This document shows positions 45,101 through 52,809 of a stretch of 64,000 bases of DNA, one piece after another. The translations under genes were made by a program, and so were the position numbers. Source of the stretch: Anaerolineales bacterium (lineage in GTDB: Bacteria > Chloroflexota > Anaerolineae > Anaerolineales > Villigracilaceae); the NCBI GenBank assembly GCA_015075725.1, contig JABTTV010000001.1:4641223-4705222 (forward strand). The letters are read 5' to 3'. Below the pieces are notes generated by a model. It saw only the letters and a list, made by a program, of their open reading frames with translations. It ran no database searches and was not told the origin of the DNA. Position 1 is the stretch's first letter; each line of letters begins with the position of its first letter.

Positions 45101-46958
45101 CGTCCCGGCGACCATGCCTCTGGGTGGAGCGGCCCTGACCGCGCAGTGGACGGTGAACCAATACACCATCACCTTCGACAGTAACGGCGGTTCAGCTGTG
45201 GACCCGATCACGCAGGACTTTGGTTCAGCAGTGACCGCCCCGGCTGATCCGACACGACTCGGTTACACCTTCGCAGGCTGGGATCCATCCGTCCCGGCGA
45301 CCATGCCGTTGAACGGCGCGAACCTGACCGCCCAATGGACAGCCAACGAGTACACCATCACCTTCGACAGCAACGGCGGTTCGGCAGTGGCTTCGATCAC
45401 GCAGGCATTCGGTTCATCGATCACACCGCCTGCCGACCCGACCCGGGCTGGCTTCACCTTTGCCGGTTGGGATCCAGCCATCCCGGCGACCATGCCGTTG
45501 GGCGGAGCCGCACTGACCGCCCAGTGGACAGCCAACGACTACACCATCACCTTCGACAGCAACGGCGGTTCGGCTGTTGATCCGATCACCCTGCCTTACG
45601 GCTCAGCGGTGACCGCCCCGGCTGACCCAACCCGACCTGGCTACACCTTCGCCGGTTGGGATCCATCCGTCCCGGCGACCATGCCGTTGGGTGGAGCAAC
45701 CCTGACCGCGCAGTGGACAGTGAATCGATACACCATCACCTTCGACAGCAACGGCGGTTCAGCTGTGGACCCGATCACTCAGGACTTTGGTTCAGCAGTG
45801 ACCGCCCCGGCTGACCCGACCAAGGCTGGCTACACCTTTGCCGGTTGGGATCCATCCATCCCGGCGACCATGCCTTTGGGCGGAGCGGCCCTGACCGCGC
45901 AGTGGACGGTGAACCAGTACACGCTGGCCTACACAGCTGGGACAGGCGGAACACTGACTGGTGAAGCATCACAGGTCGTTAACTACGGTGGAAACGGAAC
46001 CCTGGTCACAGCCGTACCAAACACAGGCTACTATTTCGTGAGTTGGAGTGATGGTGTCTTGACCGTTTCCAGAACCGATGAGAATGTCACCGCCAATCTT
46101 TCCGTCACAGCCACCTTTGCCCAGGGTGCAGCAACCATCAAATTGATAGACAGTACGGGCGCAGGTATCGCTGGCGCAAGAGCGCAATATTATGATAAAG
46201 GCTGGAAAGACATCCCCGGCACCACCAACACCGAGGGAATGCTATCGGTTGCCATCCCTGGGCTGAAAGGAAGAGTCAACTTCAAAATCTACCACGCCGG
46301 GGCACAAATCCAAAAGACTCAGGACATTACAAGCAACCCCCTCGTCGTCTTCCAGACCAAAATGGTGACCCTCAAGCTGCTCAGTTCGACAGGCAGCGAG
46401 CTGACCGGCGGCGCGCAATACTATGCCGGCGGTTGGAAGCCCTTCGGCAGCGGCGCGACGACCACTGCGATGGAATTGCTCCCCTTGACTTACTCGTTCA
46501 GGGTCAGTTATGGCGGCGCACAGGTCAGCAAGAGTATCAACATCGCCACAACTCCGGACGTCGTCTTCCAGACCAAACTGGTGACCTTCAAGCTGCTCAG
46601 TTCGACAGGCAGCGACCTGACAGGTGGCGCACAATACTACATCGGCGGTTGGAAGACCTTCGGGAGCGGCACGACGACCACTGCGATGGAATTGCTCCCC
46701 GTGACTTACTCGTTCAGGGTCAGTTATGGCGGCGCACAGATCAGTAAGAGCATCAACATTGCCACAACCGCGAACGTCGTCTTCCAGACCGGCAGCGTAC
46801 ACTCAGACAGTGGAACCTGCACCCAGTATTACGCCGGCGGCTGGCGACCTTTCACTCAGGACATGGAATTGCTGCCTGTCGCTTACCCCTTCAGGTTCAC
46901 CGGCTGGCCGCAAAAGACCTACACACTTACCTCAGGAATTGTCAATCACATCCACTGA
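39138..46958 (+). CDS. giant exported multi-domain repeat protein
   Basis: 2606 residues, RBS AGAGGAAACA. A signal peptide (about 22-46, ending PAAAE) precedes a region (about 50-560) in which LVLMNSDSAGHIDFVHYIQPYL resembles a GATase/ThuA-like start and FLTMRSDDESG recalls the acidic motif of NodB-type deacetylases. Then come Ig-like segments, two DUF4082-like domains (about 808-975, 990-1150; GYITALRFYR and GYITGLRYYR), an SbsA-type Ig domain (about 1153-1262), two copies of a 130-residue module (about 1398-1540, 1558-1700; GLPTMRFYADGIPNG), a VCBS/cadherin-like domain (about 1780-1874), five InlB-type B-repeats (1944-2258), and four C-terminal QYY-GGW repeats, the last shortened. No LPxTG or terminal membrane anchor. 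Probably a surface or secreted adhesin-like protein with a possible carbohydrate-active head. Confidence 0.85.
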   Translation: MSIQNLFSNAKWNKVNFRIQPAKMMQIFLILTVLTSAVGVNPAAAEDSILSDPLQLNPMSAPALQDSSNSRADALVLMNSDSAGHIDFVHYIQPYLDHFGIPYTLLDISTTPITENVIDYALIIIGHRQLDIAGTYLDTTEQGNLSAAVNAGTGLVNFDNDLSADGSTPHYSFVQDVFGFGYGGATSGSGVSFPSSTLHYIAERHTPGESLGTGEMSLPGVTLPGDVTTVASTGAQPFIAVTTYGAGRAVQWGSYEWMSTSVRGPVYGLDDLVWRSLVWAARKPFVMQGMPPFLTMRSDDESGNFEWIHIANEFGIKPWAGLFYQNIDSAEAADLSNLTNAGLATAAIHAFNGSFFYFNHGAGNYPDATVAANFADGTAWHTTNNIPISDYVLPHYYEFGSNVFQGLSNWGVEFVGTQMEPGNGYGAPWIMNGPFREYETGGSSSGLPMYYADFMTVPGHPEFDGQFFNCVTEIRDDAGYEWYPNLGDVAGTIGRGTRQTKRALDGMQLATLFTHGYFVSGSWGASAPANWRAILQGIMNNLSAYEVEPVTIDYACRYIRATTTSNITSAAYNTSTNQVIANFSGATDIPTRFYLFMDGEGYVMVDVPSFTGTTTVNYIIPGPLDHIVVSPNPATVVAGTTQQFSAVGYDANNNPIPNLTFAWSVVNGGGTIDVSGRFTAGVIPGTYANTVVATRNAISGTASVTVSEPVLHHFEFATIANPKYLNAPFSITLRARDNAGNLVVGYAGTVALTDSTGTVTPTSVGPFVGGAWTGPVTIGATASSATLTATGSGVTGISNTFQVLAAPVCPCSIWDSGTTPANPFNADPNALEVGMKFRAATDGYITALRFYRSASNTGTEFVGHLWTADGTMLAEAVYPTGTPAGWQQVNLAAPVPISSDTTYVVSYHTTAGYAVDRPYFTEGNRALYEHPPLRALVDGEQGGNGVYKYDNTVPAGGSHFPNETYQSSNYWTDVVFETDLTPPEVCVDGDCMLWGDSFTPSDVSSNSEAVELGVRFRSSLGGYITGLRYYRGSGDTVAHPGHLWASNGTLLASLTFPATATAGWQQALFDTPVLVLPNQIYVASYHTSTSWIRTLNYFTSGRDNPPLYAYSSTEAGGPNGLYTYGPSPSFPNGTFNASNYWVDVLFRTQIQQDTTAPSVASTIPAPNANGVDINADVTTTFSEAVDPDTIGNATFELRGPANALVTATVTYDQNTHTARLNPASPLSYSTTYTAVVKGGVYGVHDLAGNPMYGDYTWSFTTLTEAPTLDHFGFSAISSPQVTGTPFAVTITAYDDGNNVFTPYNGTVNLSVSAGTITPVQAGPFVDGVWSGSLTIDSSVEYSDLVVTATDGAVVGQSNSFALQLPPEPPDFYTVTSDSYQQVTGVPFNVTVTTYPGLTINAWEDNHQYPVLATTIDPTTLIPGNPGESDGQWTEFHYIQGRPYPSVLAGTNEENYGLPTMRFYADGIPNGEYQVIANLYDNAQMRYFYGYTMDNPKAYSIDVPGGATGTQHREYSLGNITITNGTFNIYVRDADWLGGQDYRFFGWAWIRLVPVYGDTTINAWEDNHQDPVLTTTTNPAAIIGTDGFWTEFLYTPSRPYPTILAGVDEENHGLPTMRFYADGIPNGTYQVFANLYDNASMRYYYGFSAGNPKEFSIDLPGGATGTQHREYSLGNITITDGTFNIYIRDADWLGGMDYRFFGWAWIRLASAGVEMSSSSATMLFDADGDGIYGEAGDTVKQLTNGAFTISAQESTPGTGVEIIATDNAGRTGSNQYTVTTTNQAPQAVDDTYTIDENTTLTVAAPGVLNNDTDPDSDSLNAIEVSGTTHGTLDLNADGSFTYTPYSGYSGDDTFTYKANDGYEDSNTATVSISVIPNEYTLTIVSDHGLVTKTPNKPTYHYLDVVTLSMTAVDPGWTFTGWSGDVFEDKVTILGDTTVTANFALNQYTITFDSNGGSPVDPITQDFGSTVTAPADPTKAGYTFAGWDPSVPATMPLGGAALTAQWTVNQYTITFDSNGGSAVDPITQDFGSAVTAPADPTRLGYTFAGWDPSVPATMPLNGANLTAQWTANEYTITFDSNGGSAVASITQAFGSSITPPADPTRAGFTFAGWDPAIPATMPLGGAALTAQWTANDYTITFDSNGGSAVDPITLPYGSAVTAPADPTRPGYTFAGWDPSVPATMPLGGATLTAQWTVNRYTITFDSNGGSAVDPITQDFGSAVTAPADPTKAGYTFAGWDPSIPATMPLGGAALTAQWTVNQYTLAYTAGTGGTLTGEASQVVNYGGNGTLVTAVPNTGYYFVSWSDGVLTVSRTDENVTANLSVTATFAQGAATIKLIDSTGAGIAGARAQYYDKGWKDIPGTTNTEGMLSVAIPGLKGRVNFKIYHAGAQIQKTQDITSNPLVVFQTKMVTLKLLSSTGSELTGGAQYYAGGWKPFGSGATTTAMELLPLTYSFRVSYGGAQVSKSINIATTPDVVFQTKLVTFKLLSSTGSDLTGGAQYYIGGWKTFGSGTTTTAMELLPVTYSFRVSYGGAQISKSINIATTANVVFQTGSVHSDSGTCTQYYAGGWRPFTQDMELLPVAYPFRFTGWPQKTYTLTSGIVNHIH
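44966..45910. repeat. five 189-bp InlB-type repeats inside the giant gene
   Basis: Five direct in-frame repeats of 63 codons, each YTITFDSNGGS ... AGYTFAGWDP ... TAQWT. Copies are very similar at DNA level, with repeats 1, 2 and 5 closest, suggesting recent expansion and a risk of assembly collapse. Confidence 0.92.
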
Positions 46959-46991
46959 AAACAATCTTCCTGAACATCGTTCCTTTCTAAA

Positions 46992-47024
46992 TGAAAAGTT
47001 CCCCGGATCCAGGGGAACTTTTCA
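46992..47024 (+). terminator. strong hairpin downstream of the giant gene
   Basis: TGAAAAGTTCCCC pairs perfectly with GGGGAACTTTTCA around a 7-base loop. The T-run lies within the stem rather than after it, so termination efficiency is uncertain. Confidence 0.65.
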
Positions 47025-47222
47025 TACATGCCAATAAGCAACTGATGATCGTTCAAAATTTAGTAAAGCCAGCGACCGAATGGGATATTCTTCCGCCTGG
47101 GGAAATTTTATGCGCTGGGGAATTGTTTCCCAGCAAGATTTCATTAAATAGCACTGCTCTTCTCCTGTTCTTTTGGTAATTAATCAATCTGAGATGCAAC
47201 TTATAGTAAAATATTCTTTGCC

Positions 47223-47306
47223 GGGGCGATGGCGGAATCGGCAGACGCAACAGACTTAAAATCTGTCGTTGGCAACAACGTGAGGGTTCGACCCCCTCTC
47301 GCCCCA
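47223..47306 (+). tRNA. tRNA-Leu (TAA)
   Basis: Class II tRNA: acceptor GGGGCGA / TCGCCCC, anticodon stem-loop CAGACTTAAAATCTG with anticodon TAA, a long variable arm (GTTGGCAACAAC), T arm GGTTCGACCC, discriminator A. CCA is not encoded. Confidence 0.95.
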
Positions 47307-47422
47307 CTTTTCATCATGTCATTGCGAGACGGAGCTCGTCCGTCGAAGCAATCTTCTCATGACAGGAGATTGTTTCGCCCCTTGCAGTCGCCCGCAATGA
47401 CATTCTCATCACAAGTCATGCC

Positions 47423-48574
47423 ATGTATTTCACACGTCAGCAACTCGAAGAGATAGAAGACCGCGGTCTTGCACCTTATGGGATGAGGAGCAAGGACACA
47501 AAGGGGCGCGCCTACCTCGATACCGAGCCGGAATATCGGACCGCATTTCAACGAGACCGTGATCGCATCCTGCATACGACCGCCTTTCGCCGCCTCGAAT
47601 ACAAAACCCAGGTCTTCATCAATTTCGAAGGAGACCACTTCCGCACCCGCCTCACCCACACGCTTGAAGTGGCGCAGATCGGGCGGACGTTTGCCCGCGC
47701 CCTGGGCGGAAATGAAGATCTCGTCGAGGCGGTTTGCCTTGCGCATGACCTCGGGCATTCCCCCTTCGGCCATTCCGGCGAAGTCTCTCTCGCGCGGCTC
47801 ATGAAGGACTTTGGCGGCTTCGACCATAACAGGCAATCCCTGCGCATCGTTACCGAACTCGAACAGCGTTACCCCGAATTTCCCGGCTTGAATCTCACCT
47901 GGGAGGTACGAGAAGGGATGGTGAAGCACGAATCGGAATACGACGTCTCTGACGCACGCGACTACAATCCCGACCTGCGAGGCAATCTTGAGACACAGAT
48001 CGCAAATGTCGCCGATGAGCTTGCATATACCACGCACGATCTCGACGACGGGCTCCGCTCCGGGATGATTTCCACGCAAATATTGGAAGGCGTTGCCTTG
48101 TGGGAGATTCTTCGCGAAACCTATAACTGGCGCGGGCCTTTCCTGAGCGACATGGACCGCCACCGCATGATCCGCCATCTTGTGGGTTTACTCGTCACGG
48201 ACCTGGTCAAAGCCACCGATGCGCGATTGAAAGAAAGCAAGATCAACTCGGTAAAAGACATCCAGAAGATGAAACACAACGTTGTTGGGTACAGCGAAGA
48301 AATGCAGAGACGGAACCGCGAATTGAAGGATTTGCTTTACAAGAAATTGTACAGGCACCATCGCGTCGTCAGGATGCAGGTCAAGGCGGAACGCATTATC
48401 TCGGACCTTTTTAATGGATACCGAACGGAACCAGCCATCCTGCCAGACCATGTGCAATTTTTCATCGAAAAGCGGGGGCTGGAACGTACGATTTGCGATT
48501 ACATCGCCGGCATGACCGACCGTTATGCCATCGAAGAACACCAAAAATTATTCAACCCCAACGAGAAACCATAG
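47423..48574 (+). CDS. dgt: deoxyguanosinetriphosphate triphosphohydrolase-like protein
   Basis: 383 residues, the length of the shorter (type 2) dGTPase group. The HD-domain metal ligands are visible in RTRLTHTLEVAQI, CLAHDLGHSPFGHSGE (HD plus further His) and later ADELAYTTHDLDDGL. RDRDRILHTTAFRRLEYKTQVF is the conserved N-terminal nucleotide-binding segment. The enzyme hydrolyses dNTPs to nucleoside and triphosphate. No strong ribosome binding site precedes the ATG at 47423. greA follows after 68 bases. Confidence 0.9.
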   Translation: MYFTRQQLEEIEDRGLAPYGMRSKDTKGRAYLDTEPEYRTAFQRDRDRILHTTAFRRLEYKTQVFINFEGDHFRTRLTHTLEVAQIGRTFARALGGNEDLVEAVCLAHDLGHSPFGHSGEVSLARLMKDFGGFDHNRQSLRIVTELEQRYPEFPGLNLTWEVREGMVKHESEYDVSDARDYNPDLRGNLETQIANVADELAYTTHDLDDGLRSGMISTQILEGVALWEILRETYNWRGPFLSDMDRHRMIRHLVGLLVTDLVKATDARLKESKINSVKDIQKMKHNVVGYSEEMQRRNRELKDLLYKKLYRHHRVVRMQVKAERIISDLFNGYRTEPAILPDHVQFFIEKRGLERTICDYIAGMTDRYAIEEHQKLFNPNEKP

Positions 48575-48642
48575 CAGGTTTTTGTTTCATCAGGGGGAAC
48601 TCCGGATCAATGTTCCCCCGCGATTCAATGAAAGGAGACGCA

Positions 48643-49104
48643 ATGACCCCACCAAATTATTTAACCCCTGAAGGCGAGGCCAAACTCAAAGCCGAACTTG
48701 AAGAATTGAAAGGACCGCGTCGCGAGGACCTGGCAAAACGCCTGCGCTCCGCCATCCAAATGGGCGACCTTTCGGAGAATGCCGATTACCACAAGGCGAA
48801 AGAGGACCAGGGGTTTCTGGAAGGCCGCATCAAGGAGATCGAAGCCATCCTGAGAAATTCCGTCCTGATCGAAAAATCAAGCACTGATTCGGTGTCCATC
48901 GGCTCGCACGTGACCATCCAGGAGGAAGATTTCGATCCGGAGACCTATCACATCGTCGGTCCCGCCGAGGCGGATCCTCGCAAGGGAAAGATATCGCACG
49001 AATCTCCCATCGGAATTGCGTTAATGGACAAAAAGGTGGGGCAGATAGCGGAAGCGGAAACCCCCGGCGGGAAGATCAAGGTCAAGATCATCAAGATCGA
49101 ATAG
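48643..49104 (+). CDS. greA: transcription elongation factor GreA
   Basis: 153 residues from ATG 48643, preceded by AAAGGAGACGCA. The longer frame to 48493 overlaps dgt and is not used. The N-terminal coiled coil carries the tip acidic motif GDLSENADYHKAKEDQ; the C-terminal FKBP-like domain ends with SPIGIALMDKKVGQIAEAETPGGKIKVKII. GreA stimulates RNA cleavage by backtracked RNA polymerase. A bidirectional terminator follows. Confidence 0.95.
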   Translation: MTPPNYLTPEGEAKLKAELEELKGPRREDLAKRLRSAIQMGDLSENADYHKAKEDQGFLEGRIKEIEAILRNSVLIEKSSTDSVSIGSHVTIQEEDFDPETYHIVGPAEADPRKGKISHESPIGIALMDKKVGQIAEAETPGGKIKVKIIKIE

Positions 49105-49111
49105 GCGGCGA

Positions 49112-49144
49112 TAAAAACCCGCTCGTTTACGAGCGGGTTTTTAT
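49112..49144. terminator. bidirectional terminator between greA and the membrane protein gene
   Basis: TAAAAACCCGCTCG - TTTA - CGAGCGGGTTTTTA, with T-runs on both strands, between two converging genes. Confidence 0.93.
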
Positions 49145-49145
49145 C

Positions 49146-50147
49146 TCATCCCTGACGGGGCCAGATCGCAAGTTCGAGCGTCACCCGCTCGAAGAAACTG
49201 CCATCGGGAAGAACGCCTTTCCCGTATTCGATATCCACGATGGTTGCAAGCAATTGAAGCGTCGCGGTCTCAAGTAAAATTTGAGCCTGGGGTTCCATCA
49301 TCACAAGTTCTCCCTTGGGTTCGAGGCGGGAACGAATACCGGGATCCGCAAAGGCATGGCGGGACATCAACACCTTTGTTGCGGTCTTGATATCATTCTT
49401 ATCGAACAGCCATATTTCAAGCGCGGTCACTTTCTTTGGTTCCCCGACACCGATGATCTCGGAAACGCCAACCCCATACTCGCCCAAGAACTCGCCGGAA
49501 CCAGTATCGATGCTGAATGACTCGTCATAGAGATCGTCCCCCAGGACATATGTGGTCATGGTTTGGGTGATGGGCGGAGCCAGTCCCATCTCTTCAAAAT
49601 TCGTCTTCGCGGCCGTACGACTGATCTCCGTGGCTTGCATGGTGACCGTTACTTCGCCGGATCCGCGTTTACGGAATAAACGGAACATATAGAATCCCGC
49701 CGCCAAGGCAACTCCTAGAACCAGCAATATGCCAATTCCAATTAATACAAGCCGAAGCCAACCGGGAGTCGGATTCGGCTCCTCCGTCACAGGCTGTTCG
49801 CCCCGTGCCTTGATCTCATCTGTAACTGCCTGCCCGAATTCTTGAATAAGAGAAGAGGGCAAATAACCGGGATTATTTTGAACGACTGCAAAAGCATTTT
49901 GCGCCTCGGTACCAAGCCCGATCCAACGGTCCGCCGCCAAAGCCGCGCTTTTGTTGATGCTATAGGAGTCGATCGCCATCCGCATATAATCCTCCCTCAA
50001 ATCCTGGCGAAGGTAATACGGGGTGGCATTCACAAACTCCACTGGCGCGATCCACCAGCCAATCACTAACCCAAGCCCCAACCCTAAAATAAACAGTACG
50101 ATCGGCAGTATGGGGATTTTCTTCAGGAATGCGACGATGAATTGCAT
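49146..50147 (-). CDS. membrane protein with two anchors, function unknown
   Basis: 333 residues. Two membrane helices: about 12-31 (ILPIVLFILGLGLGLVIGWW) and about 131-153 (LRLVLIGIGILLVLGVALAAGFYM). The loop between them (about 100 residues) should be external and contains helical repeats like YMRMAIDSYSINKSAALAADRWIGLG. The C-terminal half is predicted cytoplasmic, with ALEIWLFDKNDIKTATKVLMS, a pattern I have no family name for. It converges with greA at a shared terminator. Confidence 0.7.
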   Translation of the reverse strand: MQFIVAFLKKIPILPIVLFILGLGLGLVIGWWIAPVEFVNATPYYLRQDLREDYMRMAIDSYSINKSAALAADRWIGLGTEAQNAFAVVQNNPGYLPSSLIQEFGQAVTDEIKARGEQPVTEEPNPTPGWLRLVLIGIGILLVLGVALAAGFYMFRLFRKRGSGEVTVTMQATEISRTAAKTNFEEMGLAPPITQTMTTYVLGDDLYDESFSIDTGSGEFLGEYGVGVSEIIGVGEPKKVTALEIWLFDKNDIKTATKVLMSRHAFADPGIRSRLEPKGELVMMEPQAQILLETATLQLLATIVDIEYGKGVLPDGSFFERVTLELAIWPRQG

Positions 50148-50338
50148 ATCTGACTCCTTCGCTCGTATGCTATGGCTCGATTATACAACGTAAACCAAAC
50201 CTCCTGCATGGCAGATGTATTACCTCCAAATCGACGGCGAAATTCGGACCTACGCCTCGCGCCCGCCCTCCACTTTTCATGCCGCCCTGAATCTTCCGCC
50301 TCCCTGATCATTCCCCCGCGAGCAGGAGCGAAGGCATA

Positions 50339-52645
50339 TCATGCGTTTTCGGGAACGACCACTTCCAGCGGGAATATCTCGGAACAATTCGTGCATTGCG
50401 CTTCACGTTTATTGGCGATCACCAACAAGCCCTTACACTTCGGGCACGGCACGGCCAGGGGTCTTTTCCAGGTGGTGAAATCACAGTTCGGATAATTGGC
50501 ACAGCCGTAAAAGGTGCGTCCTTTCCGGGTTCTGCGCTCCACCATCTCGCCGCCGTCCTTCGGACACGCAACCCCGATCTTCTCAAGCCACGGCTCTGTG
50601 TAACGGCAATTTGGAAAATTCGAACAGGAGATGAACTTTCCGAATCGTCCATAACGAATGACCAACTCGCCCCCGTCATCTGGGCATTTCCTGCCGATCG
50701 GCTCCGGCTCGGACTTTGAAACAGGTATTTCAGCCTGAGCCTTTTTCACATCCGCAGAAAATGGTTCATAAAATTCGCGGATCGCATCCGTCCAGGGCAT
50801 TTCGCCTTCCGCGATCTTATCCAGGTCCTCTTCCATATGCGCGGTGAAACTCAGATCCACCACTTCGGGGAAGTATTGCGCCATAAGGTCATTGACCTGA
50901 ATGCCGATCTCTGTGGGCACAAGCCGCTTCTCTTCACGCACGGCATAACCGCGTTGCTGAATCGTGGAAATCGTTGGCGCATAAGTGGAGGGACGGCCGA
51001 TACCGTTCTCTTCAAGCGCCTTCACCAGGGAGGCTTCACTATACCGCGGAGGCGGCTGCGTGAAATGCTGTTCAGGGATCAACCGGATCAATTCCTGCTT
51101 CTGTCCCTCCTCCACGCCTCTGGGGATCTTGACATCCTCTTCTTCGTCCTCCGCGCGCGCATCTTCATTCTTTGATTCCTGATACACGACCAGGAAACCC
51201 GCAAATTGAACCTCGGAATGCGAAGCGCGCAGGAGATATTCATGGCTTTGCGATTTTCCAGTGACCTCTACCTGTAATGTATCAAAGACCGCAAACGCCA
51301 TCTGGGAGGCGACAAACCTCTGCCAGATAAGTTGGTACAACTTGAACATCGCCGGCTCCAGAAACGGTTTCACCTTCGCCGGGTCGCGCATGACAGACGT
51401 CGGGCGGATGGCTTCGTGAGCCTCCTGCGCACCTGCCGTTTTGGTCTTGTAAACAGGCGCCTCACCGGGCAGATACTCCGAGCCGTATTTTTCCATCACA
51501 TATTCACGCGCTTCGTTCTGTGCCAAGGCCGAGACATTGGTCGAATCCGTGCGCATGTATGTGATCAAACCGGTCGAACCGCCCTCGCCGACGTCCTGCC
51601 CTTCATATAAACCCTGCGCAAGAGCCATTGTCCGTTTTGCCGTAAAGCCAAGCTTTTTGGACGCCTCCTGCTGAAGGGTCGATGTCGTGAATGGGGCGGA
51701 GGGTTTTTGCCGTTTTTCACCGCGCTTGACCTTTGAGATCTCGTATGCGGAGGTTTCCATATCCACCAACACCGGGTCAACTGCCTCCCGATTCGTGAGC
51801 TCGGGTTCTTTGTCGTCGATGCGCACAAGTTTGGCGACGAACGATGATTTTAGTTTTTCAGCCTTGAATTCGCCGTGGATCGACCAATATTCGACGGGTT
51901 TGAAATCCTCGATCTCCCGCTCGCGATCGACAAGAAGACGGAGCGCGACCGACTGCACACGTCCCGCAGAGAGCCGCCCGCGGACTTTTTCCCAGAGAAC
52001 CGGGCTGATGCTGTAACCAACCAGGCGATCCAATACGCGGCGAGCCTGCTGGGCATTGACGAGATTCATATCGATACTGCGCGGATGAGAAAACGCCTCT
52101 GAAACCGCAGGCGCAGTGATCTCATGGAACACGACGCGCTTTGCCCTTTCCGGTTCGATGCCCGCCGCTTCCATTAGGTGCCATGAGATCGATTCACCTT
52201 CACGGTCGGGATCGGTTGCGAGATAGATCTCCTCAGCTTTCTTCGCCAATTGCTTGATCTCTTTGACAACTTCCTTCTTTTCGTTTGGCACGCGATACTT
52301 CGGCTCAAAGTTATTGTCAACATCGACGGATAATTGCGATTTCAACAAATCTCGCACATGCCCCACAGAAGCACGGACGGTGAATCCCTTACCGAGAAAA
52401 CGCCCGACCGTTTTTGCCTTGGCGGGCGACTCGACGATCACAAGTTTCCCTTCGCGCACCTCCACCTTTTCCGGTTTTTCCGGCGGAGTCAAACCAACGT
52501 GGGCGTCCGTTTTGCCCATGCGAAATAATTTTGTGCCGCAAACGGGACATACCCCGGTCGTGACCGCAGAACCCTTGGCGTTGAATCCAGCTACAGGGTC
52601 TTTTATTTCCCGTTTTGTCTTGCATTTCATACAATAGGCTTCCAT
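50339..52645 (-). CDS. topA: DNA topoisomerase I with N-terminal zinc ribbon
   Basis: 768 residues. A DUF5679-like zinc ribbon (1-44; YCMKCK ... CPVCGTKLFRMG) is fused to the front. Then comes the Toprim domain (LVIVESPAKAKTVGRFLG; ATDPDREGE), the catalytic Tyr in GLITYMRTDSTNVS, and three C-terminal zinc fingers (KCPDDGGE ... CSNFPNC; ACPKDGGE ... CANYPNC; PCPKCKG ... CTNC). It relaxes negatively supercoiled DNA. Type IA enzymes usually begin at Toprim; the leading ribbon is an addition. dprA and topA are often neighbours; here manC separates them. Confidence 0.95.
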   Translation of the reverse strand: MEAYCMKCKTKREIKDPVAGFNAKGSAVTTGVCPVCGTKLFRMGKTDAHVGLTPPEKPEKVEVREGKLVIVESPAKAKTVGRFLGKGFTVRASVGHVRDLLKSQLSVDVDNNFEPKYRVPNEKKEVVKEIKQLAKKAEEIYLATDPDREGESISWHLMEAAGIEPERAKRVVFHEITAPAVSEAFSHPRSIDMNLVNAQQARRVLDRLVGYSISPVLWEKVRGRLSAGRVQSVALRLLVDREREIEDFKPVEYWSIHGEFKAEKLKSSFVAKLVRIDDKEPELTNREAVDPVLVDMETSAYEISKVKRGEKRQKPSAPFTTSTLQQEASKKLGFTAKRTMALAQGLYEGQDVGEGGSTGLITYMRTDSTNVSALAQNEAREYVMEKYGSEYLPGEAPVYKTKTAGAQEAHEAIRPTSVMRDPAKVKPFLEPAMFKLYQLIWQRFVASQMAFAVFDTLQVEVTGKSQSHEYLLRASHSEVQFAGFLVVYQESKNEDARAEDEEEDVKIPRGVEEGQKQELIRLIPEQHFTQPPPRYSEASLVKALEENGIGRPSTYAPTISTIQQRGYAVREEKRLVPTEIGIQVNDLMAQYFPEVVDLSFTAHMEEDLDKIAEGEMPWTDAIREFYEPFSADVKKAQAEIPVSKSEPEPIGRKCPDDGGELVIRYGRFGKFISCSNFPNCRYTEPWLEKIGVACPKDGGEMVERRTRKGRTFYGCANYPNCDFTTWKRPLAVPCPKCKGLLVIANKREAQCTNCSEIFPLEVVVPENA

Positions 52646-52709
52646 CTAAATTCCTCCAGCATATCCCTCATTCAGTCTTGTAATAAATGAGAGTCAGACT
52701 GCCATACAT

Positions 52710-52741
52710 AAAAGATCCCGCAAGGTTAATCCTTACGGGAT
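52710..52741 (-). terminator. rho-independent terminator of manC
   Basis: Minus strand ATCCCGTAAGG - ATTAA - CCTTGCGGGAT followed by CTTTT. Confidence 0.85.
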
Positions 52742-52809
52742 GGACATTCTACAGCAATATCCCGATTTTTGGCAAACGCTTTTTTCTTCAGCCCGTTCGT
52801 GGTTTCAGG

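Noticed and set aside
44966..45910. Regular repeats suggestive of a CRISPR array
   Set aside because: The unit is 189 bp, in frame, without spacers, and encodes InlB-type repeats.
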